DNA from: Anaerococcus sp. Marseille-Q5996
GTDB lineage: Bacteria; Bacillota; Clostridia; Tissierellales; Peptoniphilaceae
Direction: 5' to 3'
Assembly: GCF_946893725.1 (NCBI RefSeq)
Contig: NZ_CAMPPE010000002.1
Coordinates: 186,001 to 250,000, forward strand
DNA length: 64,000 bases
A program made the position numbers and the translations under genes. Positions 50,839 to 62,731 of the stretch are shown piece by piece. Each line of letters opens with the position of its first letter. The first letter of the stretch is position 1. Below the pieces are notes generated by a model. That model had not been told where the DNA came from and searched no databases. It saw only the letters and a program-made list of their open reading frames with translations.

Positions 50839-51846
50839 ATGTATGATGAAAATGAAAGAATAGTTGGGTCTAACGAATTAAAAGAGGATTTAACTAACGA
50901 AAATTCAATAAGACCTAAATGGCTAAAAGATTATATTGGACAGGATAAGGTAAAAGAAAAACTAGATATTTTTATAAAATCTTCTCTATCAAGAAAAGAA
51001 CCATTAGACCACGTTTTGCTCCAAGGACCACCTGGGCTTGGTAAGACTACACTTTCATCAATTATTGCTAATGAACTTGGTGTAAATTTAAGAGTGACAA
51101 GTGGTCCGGCCATAGAGCGTCCTTCAGATCTTGCAAGTATTCTTACAAATCTTCAACATGGCGATGTTTTATTCATAGATGAAATCCACAGAATAAACAG
51201 ATCTGTTGAAGAAATTTTGTACTCTGCTATGGAAGATTTTGTTTTGGATATAATAGTAGGAAAAGGACCAAATGCCCAATCAATTAGGATTGACTTAGAA
51301 AAATTCACTTTGGTAGGTGCAACAACAAGGGCTGGTCAATTATCAGCACCCTTAAGAGATAGGTTTGGAGTATTACTTTCATTAAGCTTATATGATGCAG
51401 ATGACTTAACAACTATTATTAAACGTTCTGCAGGTATCCTAGATATTGAAATAGATGATGAGGGTGCCTATGAGATTGCAAAAAGATCTAGAGGTACACC
51501 AAGAATTGCAAATAGACTTTTAAAAAGAGTTCGCGACTATGCTATTGTTAGAAAAGAAAGCAAGATAGACTGGCAAACAAGTAAAGAAGGTTTAAATTTA
51601 CTTGAAATAGATGACATGGGTCTAGATACAATGGATAAAAAAATTGTAATGACCATGTATGATAACTTTAATGGAGGCCCTGTAGGAATAGATACTATAG
51701 CAGCTTCTACAGGTATTGAAAATGTTACTATAGAAGATGTTTACGAACCATATTTGTTGCAAATAGGTTTTTTATCAAGAACTCCTAGAGGTCGTGTTTT
51801 GACACGAAATGCCTATGACCACTATGGATTAGTATATGAGGATTAA
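50839..51846 (+). CDS. ruvB: Holliday junction helicase motor RuvB
   Basis: 335 aa AAA+ ATPase: Walker A GPPGLGKT (63-70), Walker [10 protein letters not shown], sensor GATTRAG, arginine finger APLRDRFG, C-terminal winged helix. Drives branch migration with RuvA. QueA starts directly after the stop. Confidence 0.96.
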   Translation: MYDENERIVGSNELKEDLTNENSIRPKWLKDYIGQDKVKEKLDIFIKSSLSRKEPLDHVLLQGPPGLGKTTLSSIIANELGVNLRVTSGPAIERPSDLASILTNLQHGDVLFIDEIHRINRSVEEILYSAMEDFVLDIIVGKGPNAQSIRIDLEKFTLVGATTRAGQLSAPLRDRFGVLLSLSLYDADDLTTIIKRSAGILDIEIDDEGAYEIAKRSRGTPRIANRLLKRVRDYAIVRKESKIDWQTSKEGLNLLEIDDMGLDTMDKKIVMTMYDNFNGGPVGIDTIAASTGIENVTIEDVYEPYLLQIGFLSRTPRGRVLTRNAYDHYGLVYED

Positions 51847-52869
51847 ATGAAAACAGACGATTTTGATTATTATTTACCAGAAGAACTAATAGCCCAACAT
51901 CCAGCTGAAAAAAGAGACCATGCAAGACTTTTAGTACTCGATAAACAAACTGGGGAAAAAGAAGATAAATTTTTTTATGATATTATCGACTATTTAAATC
52001 CTGGTGATGTTTTAGTAATGAATGATACTAGGGTTATACCCGCTAGACTGTTTGGTCACAGAGTAGATAAGGAAGAGTCTATAGAAGTATTTTTACTCCA
52101 TAATATAGAAGGAAAAACTTGGGAATGTTTAGTGCGTCCTGGCAAAAAAATGAAAATAGGGACTAAAATTATTTTTTCTGAAGAATTATCAGCAGAAGTT
52201 AGGGATATAAAAGAAGATGGTAACAGGATAATTGAGTTTTTCTATGAAGGGATTTTTAATGAAATTTTAGATAAACTTGGAAATATGCCGCTCCCACCTT
52301 ATATAAAAGAAGACCTAGATGAGCCAGAAGAATACCAAACTGTTTATTCAAAGAATCCAGGTTCAGTAGCAGCACCAACTGCAGGCCTACATTTTACTAA
52401 AGAACTTCTAAAACAAATAGAAAAAAAAGGAATTAAATTAGCCTATCTTACATTAAATGTAGGATTGGGTACTTTTAGACCTGTAAGTGTTGATGATGTA
52501 AACGACCACAAGATGCATAGTGAATTTTATAGTATTAGCCAAGAAACTGCAGATATAATTAATGAAGCTCATTCAAATGGCAAAAGAGTGATTGCCACAG
52601 GGACTACAACAATTAGAACTTTAGAAACAGTTTATAAAAACAAAGGTGAAATTACAAAAGATTCTGGCTGGACTGATATATTTATCTATCCGGGATTTGA
52701 ATATAAGGTTGTTGATGCTCTTATTACTAATTTCCACTTACCAAAGTCAACTTTAGTTATGCTTGTAGCAGCATTTACATCACAAGATATGATTTTAGAT
52801 ACTTATAACTATGCCGTTAAGGAAAAATATAGGTTTTTTAGCTTTGGCGATGCCATGTTTATTCATTAA
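51847..52869 (+). CDS. queA: S-adenosylmethionine:tRNA ribosyltransferase-isomerase QueA
   Basis: 340 aa. Adds the epoxycyclopentane group to preQ1 in t[39 protein letters not shown] and [13 protein letters not shown] are family blocks. Starts right at the ruvB stop (taa atg) and precedes tgt, the enzyme that makes its substrate. The ruvCAB-queA-tgt order is common in Firmicutes. Confidence 0.96.
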   Translation: MKTDDFDYYLPEELIAQHPAEKRDHARLLVLDKQTGEKEDKFFYDIIDYLNPGDVLVMNDTRVIPARLFGHRVDKEESIEVFLLHNIEGKTWECLVRPGKKMKIGTKIIFSEELSAEVRDIKEDGNRIIEFFYEGIFNEILDKLGNMPLPPYIKEDLDEPEEYQTVYSKNPGSVAAPTAGLHFTKELLKQIEKKGIKLAYLTLNVGLGTFRPVSVDDVNDHKMHSEFYSISQETADIINEAHSNGKRVIATGTTTIRTLETVYKNKGEITKDSGWTDIFIYPGFEYKVVDALITNFHLPKSTLVMLVAAFTSQDMILDTYNYAVKEKYRFFSFGDAMFIH

Positions 52870-53997
<1,128 letters not shown>

Positions 53998-54255
53998 ATG
54001 AGACTTGAATATATAATATTAATTATCCTATTATTTGGATTTTATGAGACATCTATAAAAGATGATATAAAGCGAAAGAAAAATAGAGAATATGTATATG
54101 ATAATCTAGAAATAGGTTCAAAAATTGTTACTTATACAGGAATAATTGGTGAAGTTACTGATATAGATGGAGAAGTAGTGACAATTTTGTCTGGTACATT
54201 TGATAGTATAAGTAAAATTAAGATAAAAAAATCTGAAGTTGAAAATATCATTTAA
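53998..54255 (+). CDS. yajC: YajC-like Sec translocon accessory protein
   Basis: 85 aa. One N-terminal membrane segment (LEYIILIILLFGFYE) and a small beta domain (VYDNLEIGSKIVTYTGIIGEV) typical of YajC, which binds SecDF-SecYEG. Starts directly after the tgt stop (taa atg). The usual partners secD/secF are not in the window. Confidence 0.82.
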   Translation: MRLEYIILIILLFGFYETSIKDDIKRKKNREYVYDNLEIGSKIVTYTGIIGEVTDIDGEVVTILSGTFDSISKIKIKKSEVENII

Positions 54256-54283
54256 AAAGGGGCAGAAATGCCTCTTTTATTTT
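54255..54283 (+). terminator. Terminator of the ruv-tgt-yajC unit
   Basis: AGGGGCA, 4-nt GAAA loop, TGCCTCT then TTTT; one G-U pair in the 7-bp stem. Confidence 0.65.
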
Positions 54284-54299
54284 ATAAAAAGTTAAAAAA

Positions 54300-54308
54300 T
54301 GGTATAAT
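54300..54308 (+). promoter_or_regulatory. Extended -10 promoter of recJ
   Basis: TGGTATAAT with the perfect -10 at 54303-54308, same sequence as the dnaX promoter core. No clear -35. Confidence 0.6.
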
Positions 54309-54332
54309 TTTCCTATTAGGGATGGTGAAGCA

Positions 54333-56063
54333 ATGAGCAATTGGTTTATATATAACAAAAAAGAAAATTATATAAATAACTTAAAACATAATAATATTAC
54401 CAAACTTGAAGCTTTAATTTTAGCAAATAGGGACATAGTGGGTGAACAAACGTTAGAAATGTTTTTAAATCCAAGTTTGGATAAATTACATGATCCATTT
54501 TTGCTAAGAGATATGGACAAAGCTGTAAGTGTAATTATTGAAACTATGAAAGTAGGGGGAGAAATTAGAATTTTTGGTGACTATGACCAAGATGGTATAG
54601 CTTCTGTAATGACTCTCCTTGACGGTCTACTTTTTTATTATGACAACATTAGCTATGACATCCCGCAAAGAGTAAAAGAAGGGTATGGAATATCATCTGG
54701 CATGGTGGAAAAAGCTATAGCAGACAATGTTAGCTTAATCATAACATGTGATAATGGTATCACTGGATTTGATCAAGTAAAAGAATTAAAAAAGGCTGGA
54801 TTAAATGTAATTGTCACCGACCACCATGAGATAGAAACTTCAAATAATGGTGAATGGGCCAGCCAGCTTTTACCAGAAGCAGATGCTGTTATCAATCCTA
54901 AAAGAATAGACCAGGATTATCCGTTCAAAGATTTATGTGGAGCTGCGGTTTGTTTTAAATTAATGACTGCTCTATTTCAAAAACTTGACGGAGATTTTGA
55001 TTATCTTTACGGACTTTTAGAATATGTAGCCATGGGAACTGTTTGTGATATAGTTTCTCTTACTGATGAAAATAGAATATTCGTAATAGAAGGACTTAAA
55101 AGATTAAATTATACTGAGAAGCTTGGAATTAAAGCGGTTCTTGAAGAAAGTTCTTGGTCTAAAGAAATTGATGTCTACACCTTAGGTTTTATATTGGGTC
55201 CAACTATGAATGCAACAGGTAGACTATCATCTGCAAAAATGGCTATAGAATTATTGATGGAAGAAGATATTGATAGGATCTATGAGCTTGCTAAAGAATT
55301 AGTCGAACTTAATAACGAAAGAAAAAATCTAACTCAAGAAGGGCTAGATAAGTGCCTCGCAACCATAGAAGAAAATAAATATTTTGAAGATGATGTGATA
55401 GTAGTCTATGAACCATCTATAAACGAATCAATATGTGGGATTGTTGCAGGACGTATAAAAGAAAAATATTATAGACCAACTATCATTCTTACAAATTCTA
55501 ATACTGAAGGTCTTGCAAAGGGATCTGGAAGATCTATTGAAACTTATAATATCTACCAAGAAGTTTTAAATTTTAAGGAAAATTTGGAATCATTTGGTGG
55601 TCATCCAATGGCTTGTGGACTTTCTATAAATATAGATAGAATTAATGATTTAAGAAAATTTTTAAATGATAATTCATCATTGACTGATACACAAAAACAA
55701 AAAATAATAAACATTGATAAGGCAATTGATATTTCTAAACTTTCATTAGAATTTGCAGAGAGCTTAGAAAAACTTCAGCCATTTGGCAAAGACTTTGAAA
55801 AACCTATTTTTGCTGATAAGAGCGTAGATATAACTCAAATCGCAATGATAGGCAAAGATAAGAAAACTATGAAAGTCTCCCTCCACAAGAATGGCGTATA
55901 TGTAAATGCTATTAAATTTAATGCAGTAGATGATTATGAATATTTGCGAGACAAATTTAATGGTCAAATAGAAGGAAAAAAAATTGATGTAGTCTATTAC
56001 CCAGATATAAATGAGTTTAGAGGCAATAGAAATCTTCAGTTAAAGCTTATTGATATTAGATGA
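54333..56063 (+). CDS. recJ: Single-stranded DNA exonuclease RecJ
   Basis: 576 aa. DHH phosphoesterase motifs GDYDQDGIASVM, CDNGITG and VTDHHE, later the DHHA1 motif GRSIETYN with FGGHPMACG and a C-terminal OB fold. 5'-3' exonuclease of recombination and mismatch repair. RSH follows with a 7-bp gap. Confidence 0.93.
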   Translation: MSNWFIYNKKENYINNLKHNNITKLEALILANRDIVGEQTLEMFLNPSLDKLHDPFLLRDMDKAVSVIIETMKVGGEIRIFGDYDQDGIASVMTLLDGLLFYYDNISYDIPQRVKEGYGISSGMVEKAIADNVSLIITCDNGITGFDQVKELKKAGLNVIVTDHHEIETSNNGEWASQLLPEADAVINPKRIDQDYPFKDLCGAAVCFKLMTALFQKLDGDFDYLYGLLEYVAMGTVCDIVSLTDENRIFVIEGLKRLNYTEKLGIKAVLEESSWSKEIDVYTLGFILGPTMNATGRLSSAKMAIELLMEEDIDRIYELAKELVELNNERKNLTQEGLDKCLATIEENKYFEDDVIVVYEPSINESICGIVAGRIKEKYYRPTIILTNSNTEGLAKGSGRSIETYNIYQEVLNFKENLESFGGHPMACGLSINIDRINDLRKFLNDNSSLTDTQKQKIINIDKAIDISKLSLEFAESLEKLQPFGKDFEKPIFADKSVDITQIAMIGKDKKTMKVSLHKNGVYVNAIKFNAVDDYEYLRDKFNGQIEGKKIDVVYYPDINEFRGNRNLQLKLIDIR

Positions 56064-56070
56064 GGTAAAT

Positions 56071-58260
56071 ATGGCAACAGATTTTGATTTAGAATTTGAA
56101 AAACTCAAGGAAGTAATCCTAGAAAATAATCCAAACGCTGATTTGGAATTAATAAAAAAAGCATATTATTTTGGGGAACTCAATCATAGAGGGCAAAAAA
56201 GAAACTCTGGTGAAGATTACTTCATCCACCCAATAGCAGTAGCAAAAACCATTTCAAATATGAAACTTGATGATCAAACTATTTGTGCTGGACTTATGCA
56301 TGATGTTTTGGAAGATACATCCATAACATATGAAGAAATGGAAGAAGAATTTGGTCAAGAAATAACTTTTCTTGTAGATGGGGTTACCAAGCTTAAAAAT
56401 TTAAATTATAGTTCTAGAGAGGAAAAACAAGCTGAAAACATCAGAAAAATGGTTATGGCCATGTCCAATGATGTTAGGGTAGTTTTGATAAAACTTGCTG
56501 ATAGACTTCACAACATGCGTACTTTGGAATATAAGACCCGCGAAAAACAAGTTCAAACAGCAACAGAAACTCTAGAAATCTACGTTCCATTAGCACACAG
56601 ACTTGGAATATATTCTGTAAAATGGGAATTAGAAGACTTATGCTTTAGATACCAGGAGCCGGAAAGATACTATGAGCTAGCCGAAATGGTTTCACAAAAA
56701 AGACGTGAAAGAGAAGCCTATATCAATGAAATAATTGAAAACTTAACATCAGAACTAGAGGATAGCAAAATTAATTTTGAAATCAGTGGTCGACCTAAGT
56801 CTCTATATTCAATATATAAAAAAATGAAGAGAAATGATATTGAATTTGAGGAGATATACGATTTGACCGCTGTTAGAGTCTTGGTAGATACAATAGCAGA
56901 ATGCTATGAAGTATTAGGAAAAGTACACTCCTTATGGAGACCTATTCCAAATAGGATAAAGGACTATATTGGTCAGCCAAAACCAAATGGATATAGGTCA
57001 CTTCATACTACAGTTTTTGGAGAAGATTCTAGGCCTTTTGAGGTACAAATTCGTACCCGTCAAATGCATAAAGAATGTGAGTATGGGGTAGCTGCCCACT
57101 GGAGATATAAGGAAAATAATTCAAAGGGATCTGATTTTGATGATGCAATGGAGTTTTTGCGACGTATTATGGAATGGCAAAATGAAGGCGGGGCAGACTC
57201 AGATAGCAAAGAGTTTATGGAAACTCTAAAAACAGACTTCTTCTCAAGGGAAATTTATGTTTATTCTCCAGCCGGGGAAATATATTCTCTTCCATTAGGC
57301 TCTTGTGCAATAGATTTTGCTTATAAAGTGCACACAGAAGTTGGAAATAAGTGTATAGGAGCAAAGGTAAATGGCTCAATAGTACCAATAACTCAAAAAT
57401 TAAAAACAGGTGATGTTATTGAAATACTTACTAGTAAAAATTCAGCAGGACCAAGCAAAGATTGGTTAAATATAGTAAAAAGTAATCAAGCAAAAACTAA
57501 GATTAAACAATTCTTTAAGAAAAATGGTAAAGAAGAAAATATCGAAATTGGTAAAACTCAGATTATCCGAGATATTAAAAAACATAGGGAAGGTTATAAG
57601 TCTCTTCTAAAAGACGAATGGGTTGATGAAATTGCAAATGAGTTAGGATTTCCTACCCAAGATGAGATGTATGCGGCCGTAGGTTACGGTAGAATTACTA
57701 GTGAGCAAATTATTCAAAAGCTCATAAAAAAAGAGAAAGAATTAGAAGAAAAGCAACAAGCTATAAGCACTCCAGTCGAGATAAAAAATGAGGATAAAAA
57801 ACCAGTAGCTTCCAAAGGAGAAGTTAGGGTTAGTGACTTTGACGATGATATAGAAGTAAAATTTGCAAAATGCTGCACACCAGTTCCTGGCGATCCAATT
57901 ATTGGATTTATCACAAAAGGAAATGGAATTTCAGTTCATACCAAAACTTGCCCAAATATTATAAATAGTCACGCTCCAGAAAGACTGATCGATGTTTACT
58001 GGCAAAATGAAGCAACTGATAAATTCCCTGTAAAAATACAACTAATAGCAGCAAATTCACCGTCTGTAATTTATGATATTACAAAGATGATTTCTACAGT
58101 TAATGTAAATATAGCTGGAATGAATGCAAGACTTAGTGAAGGCGAAGAGGGAATAATTGATTTAACAGTTGAAGTTAAGAGTTTGGAACAGTTAGATGAT
58201 GTTATGGCGAAATTAAAATCGCTAAATACAGTTTATAGCGTATATAGGGTTAATAATTAA
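56071..58260 (+). CDS. relA: Bifunctional (p)ppGpp synthetase/hydrolase (RSH)
   Basis: 729 aa from the ATG at 56071 (GAGG upstream); an earlier TTG has no site. Hydrolase HD domain intact (HPIAVAKTI, GLMHDVLEDT, KLADRLHNMRTL), synthetase (YDLTAVRVLVDT, GYRSLHTTVFG), TGS (about 390-450), conserved-cysteine KCCTPVPGDPIIGF and a C-terminal ACT domain. Both activities are likely. Firmicutes-type long RSH; it could be a partner of the c-di-AMP-binding CBS protein seen at 10.2 kb. Shares one base with dtd. Confidence 0.94.
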   Translation: MATDFDLEFEKLKEVILENNPNADLELIKKAYYFGELNHRGQKRNSGEDYFIHPIAVAKTISNMKLDDQTICAGLMHDVLEDTSITYEEMEEEFGQEITFLVDGVTKLKNLNYSSREEKQAENIRKMVMAMSNDVRVVLIKLADRLHNMRTLEYKTREKQVQTATETLEIYVPLAHRLGIYSVKWELEDLCFRYQEPERYYELAEMVSQKRREREAYINEIIENLTSELEDSKINFEISGRPKSLYSIYKKMKRNDIEFEEIYDLTAVRVLVDTIAECYEVLGKVHSLWRPIPNRIKDYIGQPKPNGYRSLHTTVFGEDSRPFEVQIRTRQMHKECEYGVAAHWRYKENNSKGSDFDDAMEFLRRIMEWQNEGGADSDSKEFMETLKTDFFSREIYVYSPAGEIYSLPLGSCAIDFAYKVHTEVGNKCIGAKVNGSIVPITQKLKTGDVIEILTSKNSAGPSKDWLNIVKSNQAKTKIKQFFKKNGKEENIEIGKTQIIRDIKKHREGYKSLLKDEWVDEIANELGFPTQDEMYAAVGYGRITSEQIIQKLIKKEKELEEKQQAISTPVEIKNEDKKPVASKGEVRVSDFDDDIEVKFAKCCTPVPGDPIIGFITKGNGISVHTKTCPNIINSHAPERLIDVYWQNEATDKFPVKIQLIAANSPSVIYDITKMISTVNVNIAGMNARLSEGEEGIIDLTVEVKSLEQLDDVMAKLKSLNTVYSVYRVNN

Positions 58261-58709
58261 TGAGAGCAGTAATACAACAAGTAAAAAATGCAAATGTAAA
58301 AGTAGATAACGAAGAAATTTCAAAAATTGATAAGGGTTTTTTGGTTTTCCTAGGCGTAAAAGATACTGATACTATGGATGATCTTGCCTACGTAAAGAAA
58401 AAAATTGAAAAACTTAGAATTTTTGAAGATAAAGATGGGAAAATGAATTTATCAATAAGCGATGTAGGGGGAAAAATACTCCTAGTTTCACAATTTACTC
58501 TATTTGGAGATGTGAGAAAAGGAAACAGACCATCCTTCATAGAGGCAGCTAGGCCAGAAAAAGCTAATGAATTCTATGAAATAATGAAAAATGAGCTTAT
58601 AGCAGATGGTTTTGAAGTAGAAACTGGTAAGTTTCAAACCCATATGGAAGTTGGTCTTGTAAATGATGGTCCTACAACAATTCTTATTGACAGTGAAAGG
58701 ATTCTATAA
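58260..58709 (+). CDS. dtd: D-aminoacyl-tRNA deacylase
   Basis: 149 aa. Removes D-amino acids from tRNA. The two DTD motifs are present: SQFTLFGDVRKGNRPSF and NDGPTTILIDS (usual GPVT). The rsh-dtd neighbourhood is standard for Firmicutes. Overlaps RSH by 1 bp (TAATG). Confidence 0.94.
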   Translation: MRAVIQQVKNANVKVDNEEISKIDKGFLVFLGVKDTDTMDDLAYVKKKIEKLRIFEDKDGKMNLSISDVGGKILLVSQFTLFGDVRKGNRPSFIEAARPEKANEFYEIMKNELIADGFEVETGKFQTHMEVGLVNDGPTTILIDSERIL

Positions 58710-59312
58710 ATGGAAATTATGAGATTTCCCCTTGGACCTGTTCTAACAAATTTATATGTCGTTAGTGAAAATGGACATGGATTTATAGTAGATGCAGTAA
58801 TAAAAAATGATTTGGTTACAAAATATATAAAAGATAATAACATTATAATTGATTCTATATTACAGACTCATACTCACTTTGATCATGTTTTAGGTTTAGA
58901 ATATTATAAAAATTTATATAATGTAGATGTATTTGCATCTAGTGAATCCAGAGATATTGCAAATGACAAATATTACAATCTGGCATATGACTATGATGAT
59001 TTAAATGTGCCTATAGATAATTTTTTAACCGACAATGAAATATTTACAGATTTTAAAATAAAGGCTTTAAAAACTCCTGGACATAGCCTAGACTCAATAA
59101 GTTATTTAATTGGTGATTATTTATTTTCAGGGGATACCTTATTTAGGGGAAACATTGGAAGGACAGATTTTCCAGGCGGAGATTATGAAACTTTGATTGA
59201 CTCCATAAATGAAAAATATAGGGTATTAAATCAAAACATAGTAGTTTACCCAGGACACGGTGAGCAAACAAGTTTGGATTATGAATTTAATAATAATCCA
59301 TTCTTAATATAA
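58710..59312 (+). CDS. MBL-fold hydrolase (glyoxalase II-like)
   Basis: 200 aa. Metal motif THTHFDHVLG, TPGHSLDSISYLIG, SGDTLFRGNIGRTDFPGG and GHGEQT give the full metallo-beta-lactamase set. No rhodanese or ETHE1-specific extension. Often encoded after dtd in Firmicutes. Starts directly after the dtd stop. Substrate unknown. Confidence 0.88.
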   Translation: MEIMRFPLGPVLTNLYVVSENGHGFIVDAVIKNDLVTKYIKDNNIIIDSILQTHTHFDHVLGLEYYKNLYNVDVFASSESRDIANDKYYNLAYDYDDLNVPIDNFLTDNEIFTDFKIKALKTPGHSLDSISYLIGDYLFSGDTLFRGNIGRTDFPGGDYETLIDSINEKYRVLNQNIVVYPGHGEQTSLDYEFNNNPFLI

Positions 59313-59321
59313 GGAGAGTAT

Positions 59322-61094
59322 ATGGAATTTAAAAGAAGCCATATGTGTGGCGAATTAAGAAGTGAAAATATAGGTCAAGAAGTAGTCCTTATGGGCTGGG
59401 TAGCCAAAAAAAGAAATTTAGGTTCTCTAGTATTTTTCGATTTAAGAGATAAAACTGGTATTACTCAAATAGTAGTTCGTGAAGAAGATAAAGAAAATCA
59501 CGACCTAGCCAGCCACTTAGGTCAAGAATATGTAGTTGAGGTAAAAGGGTCAGTAAGGGAGAGAGAATCCAAAAACCCAGATATGCCGACAGGTGATATA
59601 GAAATTGTAGCAGAAAAAATCAATATCCTAGATAAGGCAAATACCCCACCTATATACATAAAAGACGATGATGATGTAGCTGAAAATCTAAAATTAAAAT
59701 ATAGGTACCTTGATATGAGAAAGGCTTCTGTTCAAAAAAATCTAAAGCTTAGATCTGATATTGTGCGTACTATAAGAGAGTATATGTATGAAAATGACTT
59801 TACAGAAGTAGAAACTCCATTTTTAACAAAACCGACTCCAGAAGGAGCAAGGGACTATCTTGTACCATCTAGAATTAACCAAGGTGAATTCTATGCCCTT
59901 CCTCAATCACCACAACTTCTAAAACAAATTTTAATGATTGGTTCATTAGATAGATATTTCCAAGTAGTAAAATGCTTTAGAGATGAGGATTTAAGGGCTA
60001 ACCGCCAACCAGAGTTTACTCAACTAGATATGGAATTATCTTTTGCTAGCCAAGATGATGTAATTGCGGTAAATGAAGGACTTATCAAAGAATTATTTGA
60101 TAAATATACAAACTATGAGTTAACACTTCCTATTCCAAGAATGGATTATAGTGAAGCTATGGAGTCATATGGGTCTGATAAACCGGACTTAAGATTTGGT
60201 TACAAAATTCAAAATATTTCTGAAATCTGGAAAGATAGCGATTTTAAAGTATTTGCTAACAATACATCTGCAGGCAAATCAGTAAGAGCAATTAACTTTA
60301 AAAATCTAGCAGATAAATATTCTAGAAAACAATTAGACAAATTAACAGACTTCGTTAAACACTATGGTCTAGGTGGGCTTTCTTATATTAAATACAGCGA
60401 AGAAGTAAATTCATCAATTAGTAAATTCTTATCAGATGATATTCTAAATAATATGGTAGAAAAATTAGAAATTGAAGATAATGACCTAATTTTAATTGCA
60501 GCTGATAAAGATAAAAAAGTTTTAGAAGGTCTAGGGGCTTTAAGAAACAAAGTTGCTAAAGACAATGATCTATATGAAAAAGAATATGCCCTAACCTGGG
60601 TAGTAAACTTCCCTATGTTTGAGTATAACGAAGAGGAAGATAGATACGTTTCCCAACACCATCCTTTTACTATGCCAAATGAAGATGATATTGAACTTTT
60701 AAAAACACATCCAGAAAAGGTTAGAACACAAGCTTATGATATTGTAATAAATGGTGATGAAATGGGTGGGGGATCAGTTAGAATAAATAACTCAGACCTA
60801 CAAAAAGAAATTTTTGAAGCCCTAAACTTAAGTGAGGAAGATATCCAAAATAAATTTGGTTTCTTTATTGAAGCCTTATCATATGGTACACCACCACATG
60901 CAGGGCTTGCTTATGGTCTAGATAGATTATTAATGCTATTTGCTAAAACAGATAATATTAAAGATGTAATAGCCTTCCCAAAAACTCAATCTGCAACATG
61001 TCCACTTACTGAAGCACCTACAATTGTCGATGATAAAGCCTTAGATGAGCTTGGAATCAGTGTAAGGAGTGATATAAATGACAATGATGATTAA
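59322..61094 (+). CDS. aspS: Aspartyl-tRNA synthetase
   Basis: 590 aa, bacterial type. N-terminal OB fold (GWVAKKRNLGSLVFFDLRD), class II motif 1 (EVETPFLTKPTPEGARD), motif 2 (CFRDEDLRANRQPEFTQLD), GAD insert, motif 3 (GLAYGLDRLLMLF). AAGGAG lies before the ATG. Overlaps the next gene by 17 bp. Confidence 0.96.
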   Translation: MEFKRSHMCGELRSENIGQEVVLMGWVAKKRNLGSLVFFDLRDKTGITQIVVREEDKENHDLASHLGQEYVVEVKGSVRERESKNPDMPTGDIEIVAEKINILDKANTPPIYIKDDDDVAENLKLKYRYLDMRKASVQKNLKLRSDIVRTIREYMYENDFTEVETPFLTKPTPEGARDYLVPSRINQGEFYALPQSPQLLKQILMIGSLDRYFQVVKCFRDEDLRANRQPEFTQLDMELSFASQDDVIAVNEGLIKELFDKYTNYELTLPIPRMDYSEAMESYGSDKPDLRFGYKIQNISEIWKDSDFKVFANNTSAGKSVRAINFKNLADKYSRKQLDKLTDFVKHYGLGGLSYIKYSEEVNSSISKFLSDDILNNMVEKLEIEDNDLILIAADKDKKVLEGLGALRNKVAKDNDLYEKEYALTWVVNFPMFEYNEEEDRYVSQHHPFTMPNEDDIELLKTHPEKVRTQAYDIVINGDEMGGGSVRINNSDLQKEIFEALNLSEEDIQNKFGFFIEALSYGTPPHAGLAYGLDRLLMLFAKTDNIKDVIAFPKTQSATCPLTEAPTIVDDKALDELGISVRSDINDNDD

Positions 61095-61494
61095 GCAAGG
61101 AACAGTCCTAGAAAATAATAAGGGAAAATTATTAATAAGTGTAACTCGTAATGAAGCCTGCGGCTCTTGTCAAGCCAAAGGTACCTGCGGGCAAAAAGAA
61201 GAAACTATAATAGAAGTTTATTCCACAGATAACATTGATAAGGGAGATAAGGTTATATTAGAATCACATTCTTCTGATATTACAAAATACTCAATATATG
61301 TTTATTTATTACCAGTTTTTATGATGGTTGTTGGGGCCCTATTACCAAACATTTTTCTTAAAAATACTGGATATGACATAAATTTACTTACTCTTATATC
61401 AGTTGTTATATTTTTTGCCATATCATTTATGATTATTAAAGGAATTGATAAAAACCTTTCTAATAATAATGTGATGAAAGTGAGGAAAATCTAA
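61078..61494 (+). CDS. RseC/MucC family membrane protein
   Basis: 138 aa. N-terminal cysteine motif ACGSCQAKGTCG (C28, C31, C37), a small beta domain and two membrane segments (about 68-88 and 96-115). RseC proteins are linked to the SoxR-reducing Rnf complex. The start at 61078 has AAGGAG 8 bp upstream, inside aspS. Shares one base with glyA. Rnf itself is not in the window. Confidence 0.85.
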   Translation: MTMMIKQGTVLENNKGKLLISVTRNEACGSCQAKGTCGQKEETIIEVYSTDNIDKGDKVILESHSSDITKYSIYVYLLPVFMMVVGALLPNIFLKNTGYDINLLTLISVVIFFAISFMIIKGIDKNLSNNNVMKVRKI

Positions 61495-62729
61495 TGGATT
61501 ATTCATTAATCAAAGAATTTGATATTGATTTATACCAAGCCTTAGAAAAAGAAGTTCACAGACAAGAAGATAATATAGAGCTTATTGCTTCAGAAAACTA
61601 TGTTAAACCATATATATTAGAAGCAGCAGGAAGTGTTTTAACTAATAAATATGCTGAAGGTTATCCAGAAAAAAGATATTATGGTGGATGTGAAAATATA
61701 GATACTATCGAGCAAATTGCTATCGATCGAGCAAAAGAATTATTCAATTGCGATCATGCAAATGTTCAACCACATTCAGGATCAAACGCAAACTTTGCAG
61801 CTTATTCTGCTCTTATAAAGCCAGGCAATAAAGTTTTGGCTATGAATCTTACAGAAGGTGGTCACTTGACACATGGTTCTAAAGTGAATTTTTCTGGTAA
61901 AATTTATGATTTCTATCATTATGGTGTTGATAACCAAACCGGTAGAATTAATTATGAAGAAGTACTAGAAAAAGCACGTCAAATACGACCACAGCTAATA
62001 GTTTGTGGTGCAAGTGCTTATCCTCGCGAAATCGATTTTAGCAAATTTAGAGAAATAGCTGATGAGGTTGGCGCAATTTTAATGGCTGATATCGCACATA
62101 TTGCAGGACTAATAGTGGCTGGTGAACATCCAGATCCATTTCCATATTGTGATGTAGTCACATCTACAACTCATAAAACTTTAAGAGGGCCTAGGTCAGG
62201 CATCATTCTCTGTAAAGAAGAATTTGCAAAAGCTATTGACAAATCAGTTTTTCCAGGATCACAAGGTGGACCTTTAGAGCACATCATTTTAGCAAAAGCT
62301 TTAGGATTTAAACAAAATTTAGATCCATCATGGAAAGAATATGCTAAAAATATAAAATTAAATGCAAAGGCTATGGAAGAAGCTTTAAGAGATTATGGTT
62401 TCAAAATGATTTCAGATGGTACAGACAACCATTTAATATTAATTGACCTTACAAATAAAAACATTACAGGTGCTGAAGCCCAAGACTTGCTGGATCAAGT
62501 AAACATCACTACAAATAAAAATACAATACCAAATGAGCAATTATCACCACAAGTTACGAGTGGTCTAAGAATCGGTACTGCTGCAATCACATCCAGAGGT
62601 ATGGGTGTAAATGAATCTAGAAAAATAATCGAACTTATTTCAAGAACTATTGATAAAAGTGAAGATTTAGAACAAATTAAAAGGGAAGTTTTAGACCTAA
62701 CAAACAAATTTCCCGTATATGGTAATTAA
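61494..62729 (+). CDS. glyA: Serine hydroxymethyltransferase
   Basis: 411 aa PLP enzyme: conserved YAEGYPEKRYYGG, Schiff-base Lys228 in TTTHKTLRGPR, and the substrate segment LQPHSG-like VQPHSGSNAN. Converts serine and THF to glycine and methylene-THF. TAATG overlap with the RseC-like gene. Confidence 0.96.
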   Translation: MDYSLIKEFDIDLYQALEKEVHRQEDNIELIASENYVKPYILEAAGSVLTNKYAEGYPEKRYYGGCENIDTIEQIAIDRAKELFNCDHANVQPHSGSNANFAAYSALIKPGNKVLAMNLTEGGHLTHGSKVNFSGKIYDFYHYGVDNQTGRINYEEVLEKARQIRPQLIVCGASAYPREIDFSKFREIADEVGAILMADIAHIAGLIVAGEHPDPFPYCDVVTSTTHKTLRGPRSGIILCKEEFAKAIDKSVFPGSQGGPLEHIILAKALGFKQNLDPSWKEYAKNIKLNAKAMEEALRDYGFKMISDGTDNHLILIDLTNKNITGAEAQDLLDQVNITTNKNTIPNEQLSPQVTSGLRIGTAAITSRGMGVNESRKIIELISRTIDKSEDLEQIKREVLDLTNKFPVYGN

Positions 62730-62731
62730 TT